Origin: Patescibacteria group bacterium UBA5124
GTDB lineage: Bacteria > Patescibacteriota > Gracilibacteria > Absconditabacterales > Absconditicoccaceae
DNA: 36,907 bases
Direction of reading: 5' to 3'
Assembly (NCBI GenBank): GCA_002414185.1
Contig: DHYS01000001.1
Location: 1-36,907, forward strand
The notes beneath the pieces are model-generated. The model had not been told where the DNA came from and did no database searches. It saw only the letters and a program-made list of their open reading frames with translations. Numbering within the stretch: position 1 is the stretch's first letter; the number at the start of each line of letters is the position of its first letter. Positions 1-10,251 of this stretch are shown here, one piece after another. The position numbers were made by a program, and so were the translations under genes.

Positions 1-2
1 AA

Positions 3-1325
3 ACTAGTCAACGAGTTGATCTTACGATTAGAGCTCGCGATGATAGTAATGATACAGTATCAGATTATACAAACAATGTAAGATTTACTGTTTATTATAG
101 AAGTTCATCTTCTTCATCTCGAACTACTACTACTTCTTCATCTTATTTTGAATTGGATTCTGACTATGAAGATGGATATGATTTCACTTCTTCTGATGAC
201 GGATATGTAACACTAGGAAATGCTATCAAATTTAAGTTAGACTACGATTATAAAGTAAGAGTTTATGATGAAGACGACAGTTCTATTTATGGTGAAAGAG
301 TATTCTACGTAGGAGAAACATCTGCTAGTAGTGACAGTGAAGACATAAACAGTTTCACGGTAACTACAGACGACAGCACACCAACTACAAGCCAACGAGT
401 TGATCTTAATATTAGAGCTTTAGATTCAAATAGCACAACTATCACAGAATACGATAATGGAGTAACATTTGCTGTTTACTATAGAAAATCTGATGCAGAT
501 ACTCGACATCAAACTACTTCTTCTTCATATTTTGAATTAGATTCTGACTATGAAAATGGATATGATTTCTCTTCTTCTGATGACGGATATGTAATATTAA
601 GAGATGCTATTAAATTTTATAAAAACTATGACTTCAAGGTAAGAGTATATGACGAAGATGATTCATCATCATACGGTGAAAAGATATTCTATGTTGGAGA
701 TTCTGCTGCATACTCTGACACATTAGACAACTTCTACATAGGGGCCTATCCATCTTCACCTAGTACAAATGAACGAATAGATATTACAGTTAAAGCTCGT
801 AATTCAAGCGATTATCTATTAGAATCTTATTATTGAGTAGTAAAATTTAAAGTAGAAAAAAAATCTGGTTCTTCTCGAGTTTCAGCTTCTTCAACAACAG
901 AGTATACACTCAATAAGACTAGTTATACATTTGGTCTCACAGATTATGCTCAAAAATCATTTACTGATCTTCTAAAGTTCAAAACAGAAAATGAATTTAG
1001 ACTAGTTGTTTATGATGCAGACAATACATCAATAATGAGTTATTTATATTTTGATTTAGGATCTACAACAAGTTCAAATGTTGATGGATTCTCTAGCAAA
1101 GAACTAAGTACAGTAGAAAGCATTTATGATAGCCGATCTGTAACTATAGCTAAGATGAAATCTCTCTATCCTAGTCTTAAAACTAATCAAACATGGATAA
1201 CTATGTCCAATAATCTTCAAACTCAAATGAAATATATTATCAACAATTCAAGAGCATACGATACATACGAAGAATTTAACGCTGCATTCGAAGAATGGTA
1301 TACCTATTCAATAACACACAAATAA
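3..1325 (+). CDS. Surface protein with tandem Ig-like repeats (5' end outside window)
   Basis: The reading frame is open from the window edge to TAA at 1323 once UGA at 834 is read as Gly. It contains at least three copies of a repeat of about 126-128 residues. Each copy has a S/T-x-x-W-(V/I)-D start (CGA codons at 12, 396 and 774), an acidic 'ELDSDYE.GYDF' segment and a 'VRVYDEDDSS' strand, ending in a 'FYVG' strand. This looks like a beta-sandwich (Ig-like) repeat array, Ser/Thr/Asp-rich, as in exported adhesins. The last ~90 residues form a different, helical C-terminal domain. No signal peptide can be seen because the N-terminus is missing. The CGA codons recur at equivalent repeat positions, as expected for a structural tryptophan. 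Function unknown; attachment to a host cell is only an inference from the phylum's epibiotic lifestyle. Confidence 0.8.
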
Positions 1326-1357
1326 AAAGACATTGCAAGTAGACAAAAAATTACTAT

Positions 1358-1390
1358 AAAAAACTACGATAATTTATATCGTAGTTTTTT
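1358..1390 (+). terminator. Intrinsic terminator after the surface protein
   Basis: A perfect stem (AAACTACGATA / TATCGTAGTTT) around the 5-base loop ATTTA, followed by a T run, 33 bases after the stop. The next start codon is at 1393, immediately after it. Confidence 0.85.
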
Positions 1391-1392
1391 GT

Positions 1393-2172
1393 ATGAAAAA
1401 ACAGAAAAATAACAAAAATCAGCTCAAAAAAGAAACAAATCGCTGAAGACCTAAGAAAATTTTCGTTTCAAAAAAGCCAAAAACAAAGCAAGAATGACCA
1501 GGAAGACCAAAGAAAAACATAGAAAACACTAAACCAAAAGTTAAATTTACAACCCCACCAGAAGAAAACAAAGTTAAAGACGCAATAATTTTTGCTATGT
1601 TTATCATATCATTATTAGTTTTTTGTTTTTCTATTTATATTGCTCAAAATAAGAAAAAAGAGCAAAAAGAGCTTTTTGACTCTATTAGAGAAACTACCAC
1701 CACAGGAAACATAACGACAAATATAGATAACAATCAAAACGAATCATGAAATATACAACAATCAACTACAAACAATACAATCACAAACACAAATGAAAGT
1801 CAGATTATAGAAAGCTTCTATACTGCTATCAATGAACAAAAATTTCTTGATATTTATTCTATGATAGATGACAAACTAAAACAATCATCAACCATTAGAA
1901 CATATTTTTCAAGCAAACGACTTCAAAGATTCTTAAATAATATTCAAAACAACACAGTAGAATATACTATCAAAACAACAGAAATCTGACCATCAACCAA
2001 TATAAATTATTCCATCTCGTATACATTAGCAAATGGAAGCGGATATACCGAAGATCGAGTAGCAACACTTATCAATAAAGGAGACTCCTACAGAATAGGA
2101 AAGATTATGTGTACTACGCCATGATGTTCAAAAATGCCTTTTTTTAACCCAGGAAGATACAATATTAAATAA
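1393..2172 (+). CDS. Membrane-anchored protein with AT-hook-like N-terminus
   Basis: 259 residues when several UGA codons are read as Gly. The first ~60 residues are very basic and hold two AT-hook-like cores, RGRPKK (residues 17-22, Gly encoded by UGA at 1444) and PGRPKK (36-41). One transmembrane helix follows at about residues 64-85, then a Ser/Thr/Asn-rich linker. The C-terminal ~130 residues begin 'SFYTAINEQKFLDIYSMI', reminiscent of NTF2-like domains of exported proteins (tentative). The predicted topology puts the basic segment in the cytoplasm and the folded domain outside. The stop overlaps the start of miaA (TAATG), suggesting coupled translation. Function unknown. Confidence 0.8.
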
Positions 2173-3125
2173 TGGAAGTAACTGATATTTTACCAGAAGT
2201 TCGCTGAGAAATACAAAATTTTTATGACAAAAATCCCAAAGGGATCGTAATTATTTGGTGATCCACAGCTACTGGAAAAAGCAAACTTTCTCTTTTATTA
2301 GCAGAACACTTCCCTACAGAAATCATTTCTGCAGATAGCAGACAAATTTTCAAATACATGGATATAGGAACAGATAAAGTTCCCTTAGAAACAAGAAACA
2401 AAATACCGCATCATCTCATCGATATTATTACTCCAGAGCAAACATATACTGCAGGACAACGAAAGGATGATACAACAAAAATCATCAACGAAATTCATCA
2501 AAGAAACAAGTTACCTATTGTTGTATGAGGTACAGGACTATATATAGACACCTTATACAAAAATTTTTCTTTACCAGAATCAGCACCAAATCGAGAATTA
2601 AGAAAAAAACTCGAAGAAGAAGAAAATGCTCAACCAGGAATTCTCTATAAAAGACTCCAAGAAATAGACCCAGGAGAGGCTCATAAACATCATCCAAATT
2701 CTCTTAGATATATTATCAGAGCTTTAGAAATATATCATACCACAGGAAAGACTAAATCAGAAGGTTTTTTCCAACAACCAGTCCAACGACCAATCTTAAT
2801 GATAGGCCTACGAAGAGAAAAAGAAGACGCTAATAGACGTATAAATGCGAGAATCAAAGAGATGTTTAAAGAAGGATTAATTCAGGAAGTTCAATCCCTT
2901 TTGGATAAATGATATAGTCCTGATGTACAATCCATGCAAGGTATCGGATACAAAGAAGTCGTAGGAGTCCTCCTTGGCGAATATAATATCGAGAAAGCCG
3001 AAGAGCTCCTCCGTCGCAACACTCACCACCTCGCCAAAAAACAACGTACACGATTCCGTCGCTACATTGGAGAAGGTAAAATGAATCCCAAAGATAATGT
3101 TACCTATAAAAATTATTTCTTATAA
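2172..3125 (+). CDS. miaA: tRNA dimethylallyltransferase MiaA
   Basis: 317 residues, the usual family length. The enzyme transfers a dimethylallyl group to A37 of tRNAs reading UNN codons. The P-loop reads GSTATGKS (about residues 30-37), with its first Gly encoded by UGA. It is followed by 'ISADSRQIFKYMDIGTDK', the 'HHLIDI' segment, 'VVGGTGLYI' (one Gly from UGA) and the C-terminal 'AKKQRTWFRRYIGEG'. In that last motif the Trp is CGA at 3051, where MiaA proteins have the conserved TWFR tryptophan. Its ATG overlaps the upstream stop codon by one base. Codon usage becomes noticeably C/G-richer around 2960-3060. A terminator follows directly. Confidence 0.95.
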
Positions 3126-3155
3126 AAAATCCCCCATTTCGGGAGGATTTTTTTT
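3124..3155 (+). terminator. Intrinsic terminator after miaA
   Basis: AAATCC...GGATTT stem with an inner CC/GG pair around one C-A mismatch, then a run of eight or more T. It may also serve the convergent minus-strand gene ending at 3171. Confidence 0.75.
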
Positions 3156-3170
3156 ATTTATTAACTATAT

Positions 3171-4685
3171 TTAACTATTCAAAACAACCTTCACATTATT
3201 TGCAAAATCTACCCAAGCTGAATCTACAGCTTCTACTACAAACGTTCTTCCATCATCAAGAGGAATACTAATATAATTTCAAGCTAAAACCACATCACTC
3301 TTCATCTTACATTCATAGATTTTTGCTGTAGGAGAATCCAATAAAAGATCTTTTCTTGCATAATCGATTACATTTGTCTGTACATAACAATTAACTCATT
3401 TTGTACCTAAATCTGAAGAAACATTATTTGATTGATAAGAAATTTTTCTCGATGGAAAGATAATTGTATGTCATCTAGAAGAAACAAATTCCAATGTTTT
3501 ATCCAAAGTGATAGCAAATTGTTTTACTCAAGCTTCTACAGTTAATGTATTATTTGATTGAGATACAACAGGTTTAGTATCTTCTTGAGGCGTATCTACT
3601 TGAGTAACATCTGCTACTTCAGCAGAAGTATCCTTATAATCAAATGAACTAAGTATTCATAATGAAGATAATGAGGGATCTAGCTGTATATTACAATCTA
3701 CAGTACCCTTATCCCATATTCCAGAAATTTTCAGCGTAGGTACTCATTTTTCTAGATAAAGATTACTCTTATTAACTGTAGTCATAACAATATTACCTTG
3801 TTTACAAAGAGGTGAAAATTTAGTAGTAATATTCGATGAAACATATGACGTTGTAGGTAATACTACATAATTACTAATTGAAATAACCTCTTGTTCTGGA
3901 ATATCATTAATAAAATATCCAAACAATCCAATATTAGTAAAAAACCAAGAATTAACCTCCGATAATTTGTAATATGTATCATCATTAGTTGTAGTAAAGG
4001 TCTTATCATTAGAATCTGAAAAGGTTTGTTTTAACTGAGCACAATCCTTATTTGAATCTCAATTTTTACAAGCAAAATAAGAAATAGTTATCTTTTGATT
4101 TGTTGTTGTATGTGTTAATGATATTTTACCATTTTCTCCACTATTATCTAATGTATATTCATCTTCAAATCATGGAACAAAATAAATACCAGCCTTAGCA
4201 AGATAAACTCCATTAGAGGAAGTAGCTCCTGTATTTAAAATCTCAGTTTCCAATGGTGAAGTAGAAACTTCACTAATTATATTATTTACTTCTATAATAT
4301 AAATACCATCATTTTCTGTATCTATGACTCATTCTATTGCGATAAATCCACTATATTGATTCAAATTTATTGTTTTACTTTTTAATCCAAATACTCAACT
4401 ACTCTCAGTATACAATTTATGTGTATGGGTTACAAAATCCCCATCTTGTCTAATTTCTCATTCAATCGAAACTGATTCTCCAAAACGTAACCCAGAACTA
4501 ACTTCTCAAGTTCATTGACCAAGTCCAAAAAATTCAGAAACCTGAGATCTTTTATTCCATATCAAAAACAAAACAAACAATATACAAATCACTATAATCC
4601 AAGTAGCATTAGAATTACGAGATTTTGAAATTGAATGGTGTGGAGGAAGATCATGAGCCTTAAAATGCGTAGGATGATTATCCAT
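3171..4685 (-). CDS. Large single-pass surface protein, function unknown
   Basis: 504 residues after reading many UGA codons as Gly; stop TAA at 3171-3173. I chose the start MDNHPTHFKAHD at 4685. It gives a ~30-residue cytoplasmic tail, one transmembrane helix (about residues 31-48) and a long extracellular part. An upstream in-frame ATG at 4739 would add a second hydrophobic stretch and is the alternative. The outer part is rich in Ser, Thr, Asn and Val and looks like beta-sandwich repeats. A Ser/Thr/Gln-rich linker lies near residues 355-385. No recognised family. Probably a cell-surface structural or adhesion protein, by inference from composition and topology. Confidence 0.75.
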
Positions 4686-4879
4686 TACAATTTTTTGTAA
4701 GAAATTAAATACGCTGAGTTTAAAAAAATATACTAGCATTTCAACTGAACAACAACATCTGTATAATTTTTAGTAGAAAATGGTTATCTTTATAAATTAG
4801 TCTGTATATTTATTTTGGAAAAGGAATTATTGTAAATATAATTAGTAAAAAGTATTATTTTTAATAATATAATATATAT

Positions 4880-5776
4880 ATGAACACAAATATTGCAGAA
4901 AAAGCAACAGATCCTACACTAATAGAACAATTGATGAACAGTGTAGTGTTTACCTATGCTATGAAAATAATTTGAGCAATCATTGTTATTATTTTTCTCC
5001 TTATGATTTCCAAAATCGTAGCTAAAATTATTAGCAAAAGAATCACTCAAAACATTAATACAACCAACAAAAACACAGATAAAGTCTGAAAACTTGTTCA
5101 TGATATTGTTTTCTACATTTTAGTAATATTTTCATTTTTCGTTGGATTTGAAATCGTAGGATTTAATGTAGGACTTATTATAGGATGAGTTTCTTTCTGA
5201 GTATGACTTGCTTTCAAAGAAATCCTAGGAAATATGATCGCTGGAATGATGATTCTCTATACCAAAGAATTTAAACTATGAGATATCATAGAAATCAATG
5301 CTGACCAACTATATTTTGGAAGAATTGAAGAAATTACGATTAGATATACAGTAATCAGAACCTTAGACCTAAGACAAGTAATCATTCCAAATATGACCTT
5401 AATTTCCACACCAATCAAAACATTTAGCTCTGAAGACCTAGTAAAATTAACAGCCATATTCTGAGTACACTATGATTCTGATATAGCTAAGGTACTAAAA
5501 GTAGTTACCGATACTATAAATACCTACCAATTTGTAAAAGAAAAAGAAAACACAAAGGTATTTGTATCTAGTTTTGAAGACAGTTATATAGAGATAAAAT
5601 CTTTCTTCTGTTTTGATCCAAAATGTTGAATAATCCCAGAAATAGCTATCTGAGAAATTAATGCAGGTATCAATGATGCATTCAACAATAACAACATTGA
5701 TGTACCATACAACCTATTAACTATCAATTTTGAATCAGACAAAGACAAAAAAGTAATCGAGACAAATCTTAAATAA
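4880..5776 (+). CDS. Small-conductance mechanosensitive channel (MscS family)
   Basis: 298 residues. It has N-terminal transmembrane helices at about 21-42 and 70-92, then the pore-lining TM3 signature 'VGLIIGGVSFGVGLAF' running into 'KEILGNMIAGMMILYTKEF' and the beta domain 'LGDIIEI...IRYTVIRTLD', then a C-terminal alpha/beta domain. Three of the TM3 glycines are UGA codons (around 5185-5210), strong evidence for UGA=Gly because these small residues are needed for helix packing. Expected role: release of solutes under hypo-osmotic shock. A TATAAT at 4868-4873 lies only six bases before the ATG, so the mRNA may be leaderless; no clear -35. A paralogue follows 24 bases downstream. Confidence 0.92.
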
Positions 5777-5800
5777 CCTCATTTAAACAATAATCTTCCT

Positions 5801-6640
5801 ATGAAAGAAAATATAATTCAACAATCTATCAATTATTTTATTGAAAATGGTCCAAGTCTATTTGGAAGAATTTTACTATGAGCAGTTATATTTACTATAC
5901 TTTATTTCATCATCAAATACGCTATTAGTAGAATAAAAAAAAGAATAGAAGCTAATAGTTTAATCTCAAATACCTATACTCAAAAAAACTCAAAATTAGT
6001 AGGAAATATTCTATTTATCATCCTTATGATCTTTAATATTCTAGCAACATTTCAAGTTATCTGATTTGATGTATCATTAATCATGGGAGGAATATCTATG
6101 AGTATATGATTTGCACTAGAAACAACCATAGGCAATATGATTGCTGGAATATTTATTCTAACAAACAAAAAAATAAAACTATGAGATTTTGTACAATTTA
6201 TGGGATCATTAAAATTACTAGGTACTATAGAAGAGATAAATATCAGATATACCGTAATTAGAACCTTTGATAAAAGAAGAACTATTGTTCCAAATAGTAT
6301 TATAGCAAAAACTCCTATAAGAACATTAAAAACAGAACCAATTTTAAGATGAGAAGTAACATTTAGAGTTCCTCGTCATTCTGTAATACAACAGATCAAA
6401 CAGATATTTACAACTACCATAAACAACAAGAAAAATATTCTTTATCCAGAATATACAACAATATTAGTAGAAAATTTCGATACTGCGGGTATCAATATAA
6501 AAGGACTATTCTTTGTTAATCCAGGAAAAAAAAGTCCCATGATAGTAGCAAGAGACTTAAAATCAGATATTTTCAATGAATTAAAAAAATATGGAATAAA
6601 AGTATCATATCCTCACCTGGTAATAAATACCGAAGAATAA
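5801..6640 (+). CDS. Second MscS-family mechanosensitive channel
   Basis: 279 residues, paralogous to the preceding gene and presumably in one operon. It has helices at about 24-41 and 66-88, then TM3 'VSLIMGGISMSIGFALET' followed by 'TIGNMIAGIFILTNKKI', then 'KLGDFVQF...INIRYTVIRTFDKRRTIVPN', the usual MscS beta domain. TM3 is less glycine-rich than in its neighbour, so conductance or gating may differ (inference). Several glycines are UGA. The C-terminal domain ends at TAA followed directly by a strong terminator. Tandem, diverged MscS copies suggest either hetero-oligomers or channels with different thresholds. Confidence 0.9.
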
Positions 6641-6668
6641 AAAAAATCCCGTTTTCACGGGATTTTTT
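6641..6668. terminator. Bidirectional intrinsic terminator
   Basis: Perfect stem AAAAATCCCGT / ACGGGATTTTT with a TTTC loop, A-rich on one side and T-rich on the other. It lies between the convergent mscS pair and the sigma-like gene. Confidence 0.9.
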
Positions 6669-6684
6669 AGTATATCAGCAACTC

Positions 6685-7776
6685 TTATTTCTTGATTATT
6701 TCATATACTCCCTTTTCTACTCTTCTGAAAAGATCCTTGTATTTTTGAAGATTTAACATCACTGTATTTGGACTAACCATCTTTTCTTTGAGCATTTCTT
6801 TACAAAGTTCTTTAACATTCATTGGTCTGTCATTTCTTTCAAAAATTCTTACCAAGATATCAACAACTTGTCCTCCTTGATATCCCCATTCTCTCAATCC
6901 ATAGATTCCAAGACCAAGATTAACAAACATATCATTATTTTTTACTAATTCATTATGTACAGTATTCACTTTGATATTTTTAGCTGGGAACCATTCCATA
7001 ATCTTTGAAGGTAATTCTTGGAAATGAATTGGTTTATTGATTCTTCTCATAGTGTAAAGAATCTTAAGTTTGATAGTCTTTGGATTTACATCAGCAAATT
7101 CTGGCAATCCGATCTTTCCATCAAATACATTTACTTCTCTAATAGATTCAAAGAAGTTTACATAGAAGAGATCATTCTTCAAATAATGTACATCTTTATA
7201 ATCCTTAGCAAAGTTATCTTTCATATATCCGATGAATTCATACAAATCTTGACTCTTAGTTCTCTTGTCAAAATAAGCAGAGATTTCTAATACCATCTTT
7301 GTCAAAAGATCTTCATATAATGGTTCCAAATAGAACGCCTTATTTAAGAATTTATTTCTCTTGAGGTATGTTACATCAAAGTCTGATACAAGGATAAGTT
7401 TAAGTTCTTGTTTAGAAAACTTGAAAATATTCTTATTAACCATCTTAGAAATCAATACATCTTCACAAAGGAATCCTCCATGAACATCAAGAATCTTTTT
7501 AGCTTCAGAAAGAACTTCCATATATACTTCGTTTCCAACAATCAATCTTCTAAATCTCATAAGCGCTTGAGTTTCTATTTGTCTGATTCTTTCTCTTGTT
7601 AGACTATATTCCTTACCTATTCTTTGAAGAGGAATTTCTTTTGATCCATCAAGTCCAAACTTCTTCATAAGAACAAGTCTTTCCTTTGGTTTACAGTATA
7701 TCAAAATATCTTTGAGATTAGTTTTCTCAATATCTACTTTAATTTTCTTGTCATCCATTTTCACATTAAAATTCAT
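6685..7776 (-). CDS. Sigma-70 region-4-like protein with C-terminal HARE-HTH
   Basis: 363 residues with no in-frame UGA. Residues about 28-78 match sigma-70 region 4: 'RLVLMKKFGLDG', then the helix-turn-helix 'IGKEYSLTRERIRQIETQAL', which in sigma factors binds the -35 element and the RNA polymerase beta flap. No region 2 (-10 recognition) or region 3 is visible. After a middle part of unknown fold, residues about 230-300 look like a HARE-HTH / RpoE-delta winged helix ('TVHNELVKNNDMFVNLGLGIYGL'), and a second winged helix-like segment follows (303-363, 'ELCKEMLKEKMVSPNTVMLN'). It is probably a transcription regulator that contacts RNA polymerase or -35 DNA rather than a full sigma factor. A promoter-like sequence lies upstream. 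Confidence 0.85.
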   Translation of the reverse strand: MNFNVKMDDKKIKVDIEKTNLKDILIYCKPKERLVLMKKFGLDGSKEIPLQRIGKEYSLTRERIRQIETQALMRFRRLIVGNEVYMEVLSEAKKILDVHGGFLCEDVLISKMVNKNIFKFSKQELKLILVSDFDVTYLKRNKFLNKAFYLEPLYEDLLTKMVLEISAYFDKRTKSQDLYEFIGYMKDNFAKDYKDVHYLKNDLFYVNFFESIREVNVFDGKIGLPEFADVNPKTIKLKILYTMRRINKPIHFQELPSKIMEWFPAKNIKVNTVHNELVKNNDMFVNLGLGIYGLREWGYQGGQVVDILVRIFERNDRPMNVKELCKEMLKEKMVSPNTVMLNLQKYKDLFRRVEKGVYEIIKK

Positions 7777-7818
7777 TTTGGAAACAACTAAGAATATAAA
7801 AACACATAAACTTACAAA

Positions 7819-7846
7819 TATATAAAGATTAGGATTTTAATGTCAA
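7819..7846 (-). promoter_or_regulatory. Sigma-70-type promoter for the sigma-like gene
   Basis: On the minus strand TTGACA (7841-7846) and TATATA (7819-7824) are separated by 16 bases, about 35 bases before the start codon. Confidence 0.6.
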
Positions 7847-7946
7847 GCAAATTTTACCAAAATAAACATTCACGTGATAACTATTATATCTCAAACTTTA
7901 CATCTAATTCTTCTTTTTTTTAACAAAATATGTATAATAAAAACAC

Positions 7947-9053
7947 TTATACATTAAATTTAAAAACCATCACATCTCAATCCTGAACTATATATTCTTT
8001 ACCTTCAAGTTTAACTAATCCTTTTTCTTTTGCCTTTGACCAACTTCCAGAAGCGAGCAAATCCACACATTTCACTACTTCAGCCTTAATAAATCATTTT
8101 TCAAAATCAGTATGAATAGCTCCTGCTGCCTGAGGCGCAGTCGATCAAATAGGTATAGCCCAAGCTCTAGATTCCTTTTCTCCTGTAGTAAAATAATACA
8201 TAAGTCCTACTTTATTGTATGCCAAAGCAATCAAATCATCCAAGGTAGGAATATGAGTAACCTTATCCATTTCCAAAAGCTCTCTTATAAATTCTTGCTT
8301 TTCTTCTCCTTCTAGTTCCATCATTTCAGATTCTAACTTTGCACAAACGATAGAAACAGGACTTTGTAATTTTACCATAAATTCTTCCTGAATTTTATGT
8401 GCATAAGGAATATCTTCTTGAGAAATATTGATAGCATATACAAATGGCTTCATCGTCAAAAAATTATATGCCTTGATAAGTTTCCATTCTTCTGCAGATA
8501 GATATTCTTTGAGACTATGAGCAATCTTTCCTTGTTGTAATACAGCCTGAATCTGAACAAGAACCTCTGCCAATTTAGCATCATCCTTGTTAGCAGCCAA
8601 TTTAGCTCTTTTTTGGATATTTGGCAAAACTCTTTCTATTTGTTCCAAGTCTGCAAGAATAAGTTCCGTATTAATTATTTCTACATCCCTCATTGGATCT
8701 ACACTTCCTTCTACATGAACCACATCAGTCTCCTTAAAATATCTCAATACTTGTACAATCGCATCTGTTTCTCTAATATGAGAAAGAAATTTATTTCCAA
8801 GTCCTTCACCTGCACTAGCTCCTTTCACCAATCCCGCAATATCCACAAATTCAATCGCTGCATAGACGATTTTTTGAGTATTAGACATCACAGAAAGCGC
8901 TTCCAATCTTTTATCTTTTACATTTACAATACCTACATTTGGTTCTATCGTACAAAAGGGAAAATTCTCAGCTGGAGCTGAATATGATTTCGTCAACGCA
9001 TTAAACAACGTTGATTTACCTACATTTGGCAATCCTACAATACCTACTTTCAT
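7947..9053 (-). CDS. ychF: Redox-regulated ATPase/GTPase YchF (Obg family)
   Basis: 368 residues, close to the usual ~363. The start MKVGIVGLPNVGKST at 9053 puts the P-loop at residues 7-15; an upstream in-frame ATG at 9083 would add ten unlikely residues. Further family motifs are 'FPFCTIEPNVGIV' and 'FVDIAGLVKGASAGEGLGN' (switch II), a coiled-coil middle and the C-terminal TGS domain with 'APQAAGAIHTDFEKGF' and 'VQDGDVMVFKFNV'. Three in-frame UGA codons all lie in the C-terminal ~75 residues (8145, near 8094, 7977) at glycines conserved in the family. YchF binds ribosomes and is linked to oxidative-stress control. A hairpin lies just upstream of the start. Confidence 0.96.
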
Positions 9054-9059
9054 CTCTAC

Positions 9060-9099
9060 AAAACAAAAATTAAAATCTGACACAATTCACGTATCAGAT
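9060..9099 (-). terminator. Terminator-like hairpin between the CDF gene and ychF
   Basis: Nine-pair stem ATCTGATAC / GTGTCAGAT (one U-G pair) with a 7-base loop, followed on the minus strand by TTTTAATTTTTG. It lies 22 bases upstream of the ychF ATG, so it either ends the CDF transcript or is a leader structure of ychF. T6 on the plus side makes it potentially bidirectional. Confidence 0.55.
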
Positions 9100-9174
9100 C
9101 GTTTTTTAAGGATTTACTAAAAAAAGACAATTGGATATTTACTATAAAAATATGGGCAATGGGAAATCAGAAAT

Positions 9175-10188
9175 CTAATTAATCTCCAAATCAATATGTT
9201 TTACTTGAGGAAATTTCTTTTTAATTACAGCCTCTACCTCATCAATCCTTGTCCCAATAAGTCTTGGCAATCTTCCCGTAAAATCTATACAAAATTCTAA
9301 AAATGCCTGATAATCTTCTTTTACTTCCTCATATTCATTTCTAAAAAAATTATTTTTTCCAAGTTCTCTCATCAGAGCCGTTCCATTACATTCAATTTCA
9401 CACTTAATATGGTAGGCATTAACATCCAAGATACTAGATTTAAAATCCAACACTTTATCAATAATAGAATCTGATTCCAATATTTCTATAATTTCTTCTT
9501 TAAGTTCCTGAGGAATTGCCTTCCCTATCAAAAAAGATCTATTTTTTGCAATCAAAAATACGGCCATTACCGCCAACAAAAATCCAACCACAAGAGAACC
9601 AACAGAGTCCCAAAGAGGATTTTGAGTTATTTGATACATTCACAAACTCAGCATAGCAACTAAGACTCACAATAAAGCGATTCCATCTTCATAAACAACC
9701 GCTAAAATTACAGGATCACCATCCCACAAAAGTTCTTTCCAAGAAGCATCTTCATCTTGTCTTCTTAATTCTTTAAGAGCTACTGCAAAAGTAAATCATT
9801 CTACCACAAAAGCAGATATCAATGCGATAATAGTAAAACTACTCAAAGAGATAGCATGAGGTTCTAATAATCATTCAATTCCATGATACAAAGTCACACC
9901 TGCACCAAGAAAAAATATTCCACATGCAGATATCAATGCCCAAAGAAATCTTTCTTTACCAAATCCATACGAAAAAGTATCATTCGCTGCTCTAGACGAA
10001 CTTTTGATACCAACCATCAATAAAGATTGATTTAGCAAATCTGCTAAACTATGGATCGCTTCTGAAAACAAAGCTCACGATCCTGACATAGAAAATCCAA
10101 TAAATTTAATAACCATAATACACATATTTCCCAAGAGAGCGGCAAACACTGACCAAAATCCCTGCTTTCTCGAACCCGACGACGACAT
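9175..10188 (-). CDS. Cation diffusion facilitator (CDF) family metal transporter
   Basis: 337 residues starting MSSSGSRKQGF at 10188, with UGA codons read as Gly. It has six hydrophobic segments in the first ~215 residues. TM2 carries 'SEAIHSLADLLNQ', the CDF H-x-x-x-D zinc-site motif, followed by 'SYGFGKERFLWALISACGIF', 'GAGVTLYHGIE' and the TM5 region 'WDGDPVILAVVYEDGIALLG'. The combination resembles the ZnT9/SLC30A9 branch of CDF. A C-terminal cytoplasmic domain of ~120 residues follows. It probably exports Zn2+ or another divalent cation in exchange for protons; the metal cannot be read from the sequence. Confidence 0.9.
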
Positions 10189-10251
10189 TTTTCATTATAT
10201 AAACTAAATGAAAAGAAGTATAATAAATCACCAATCAAAAACAAGAGATAT

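Noticed and set aside
5185..5210. UGA as selenocysteine or tryptophan
   Set aside because: UGA falls on conserved Gly (P-loop, TM3, GxSxGG), several per gene, and no SECIS-like element is visible.
8613..8981. 122-codon plus-strand ORF inside ychF
   Set aside because: Antisense shadow of a well-conserved gene.
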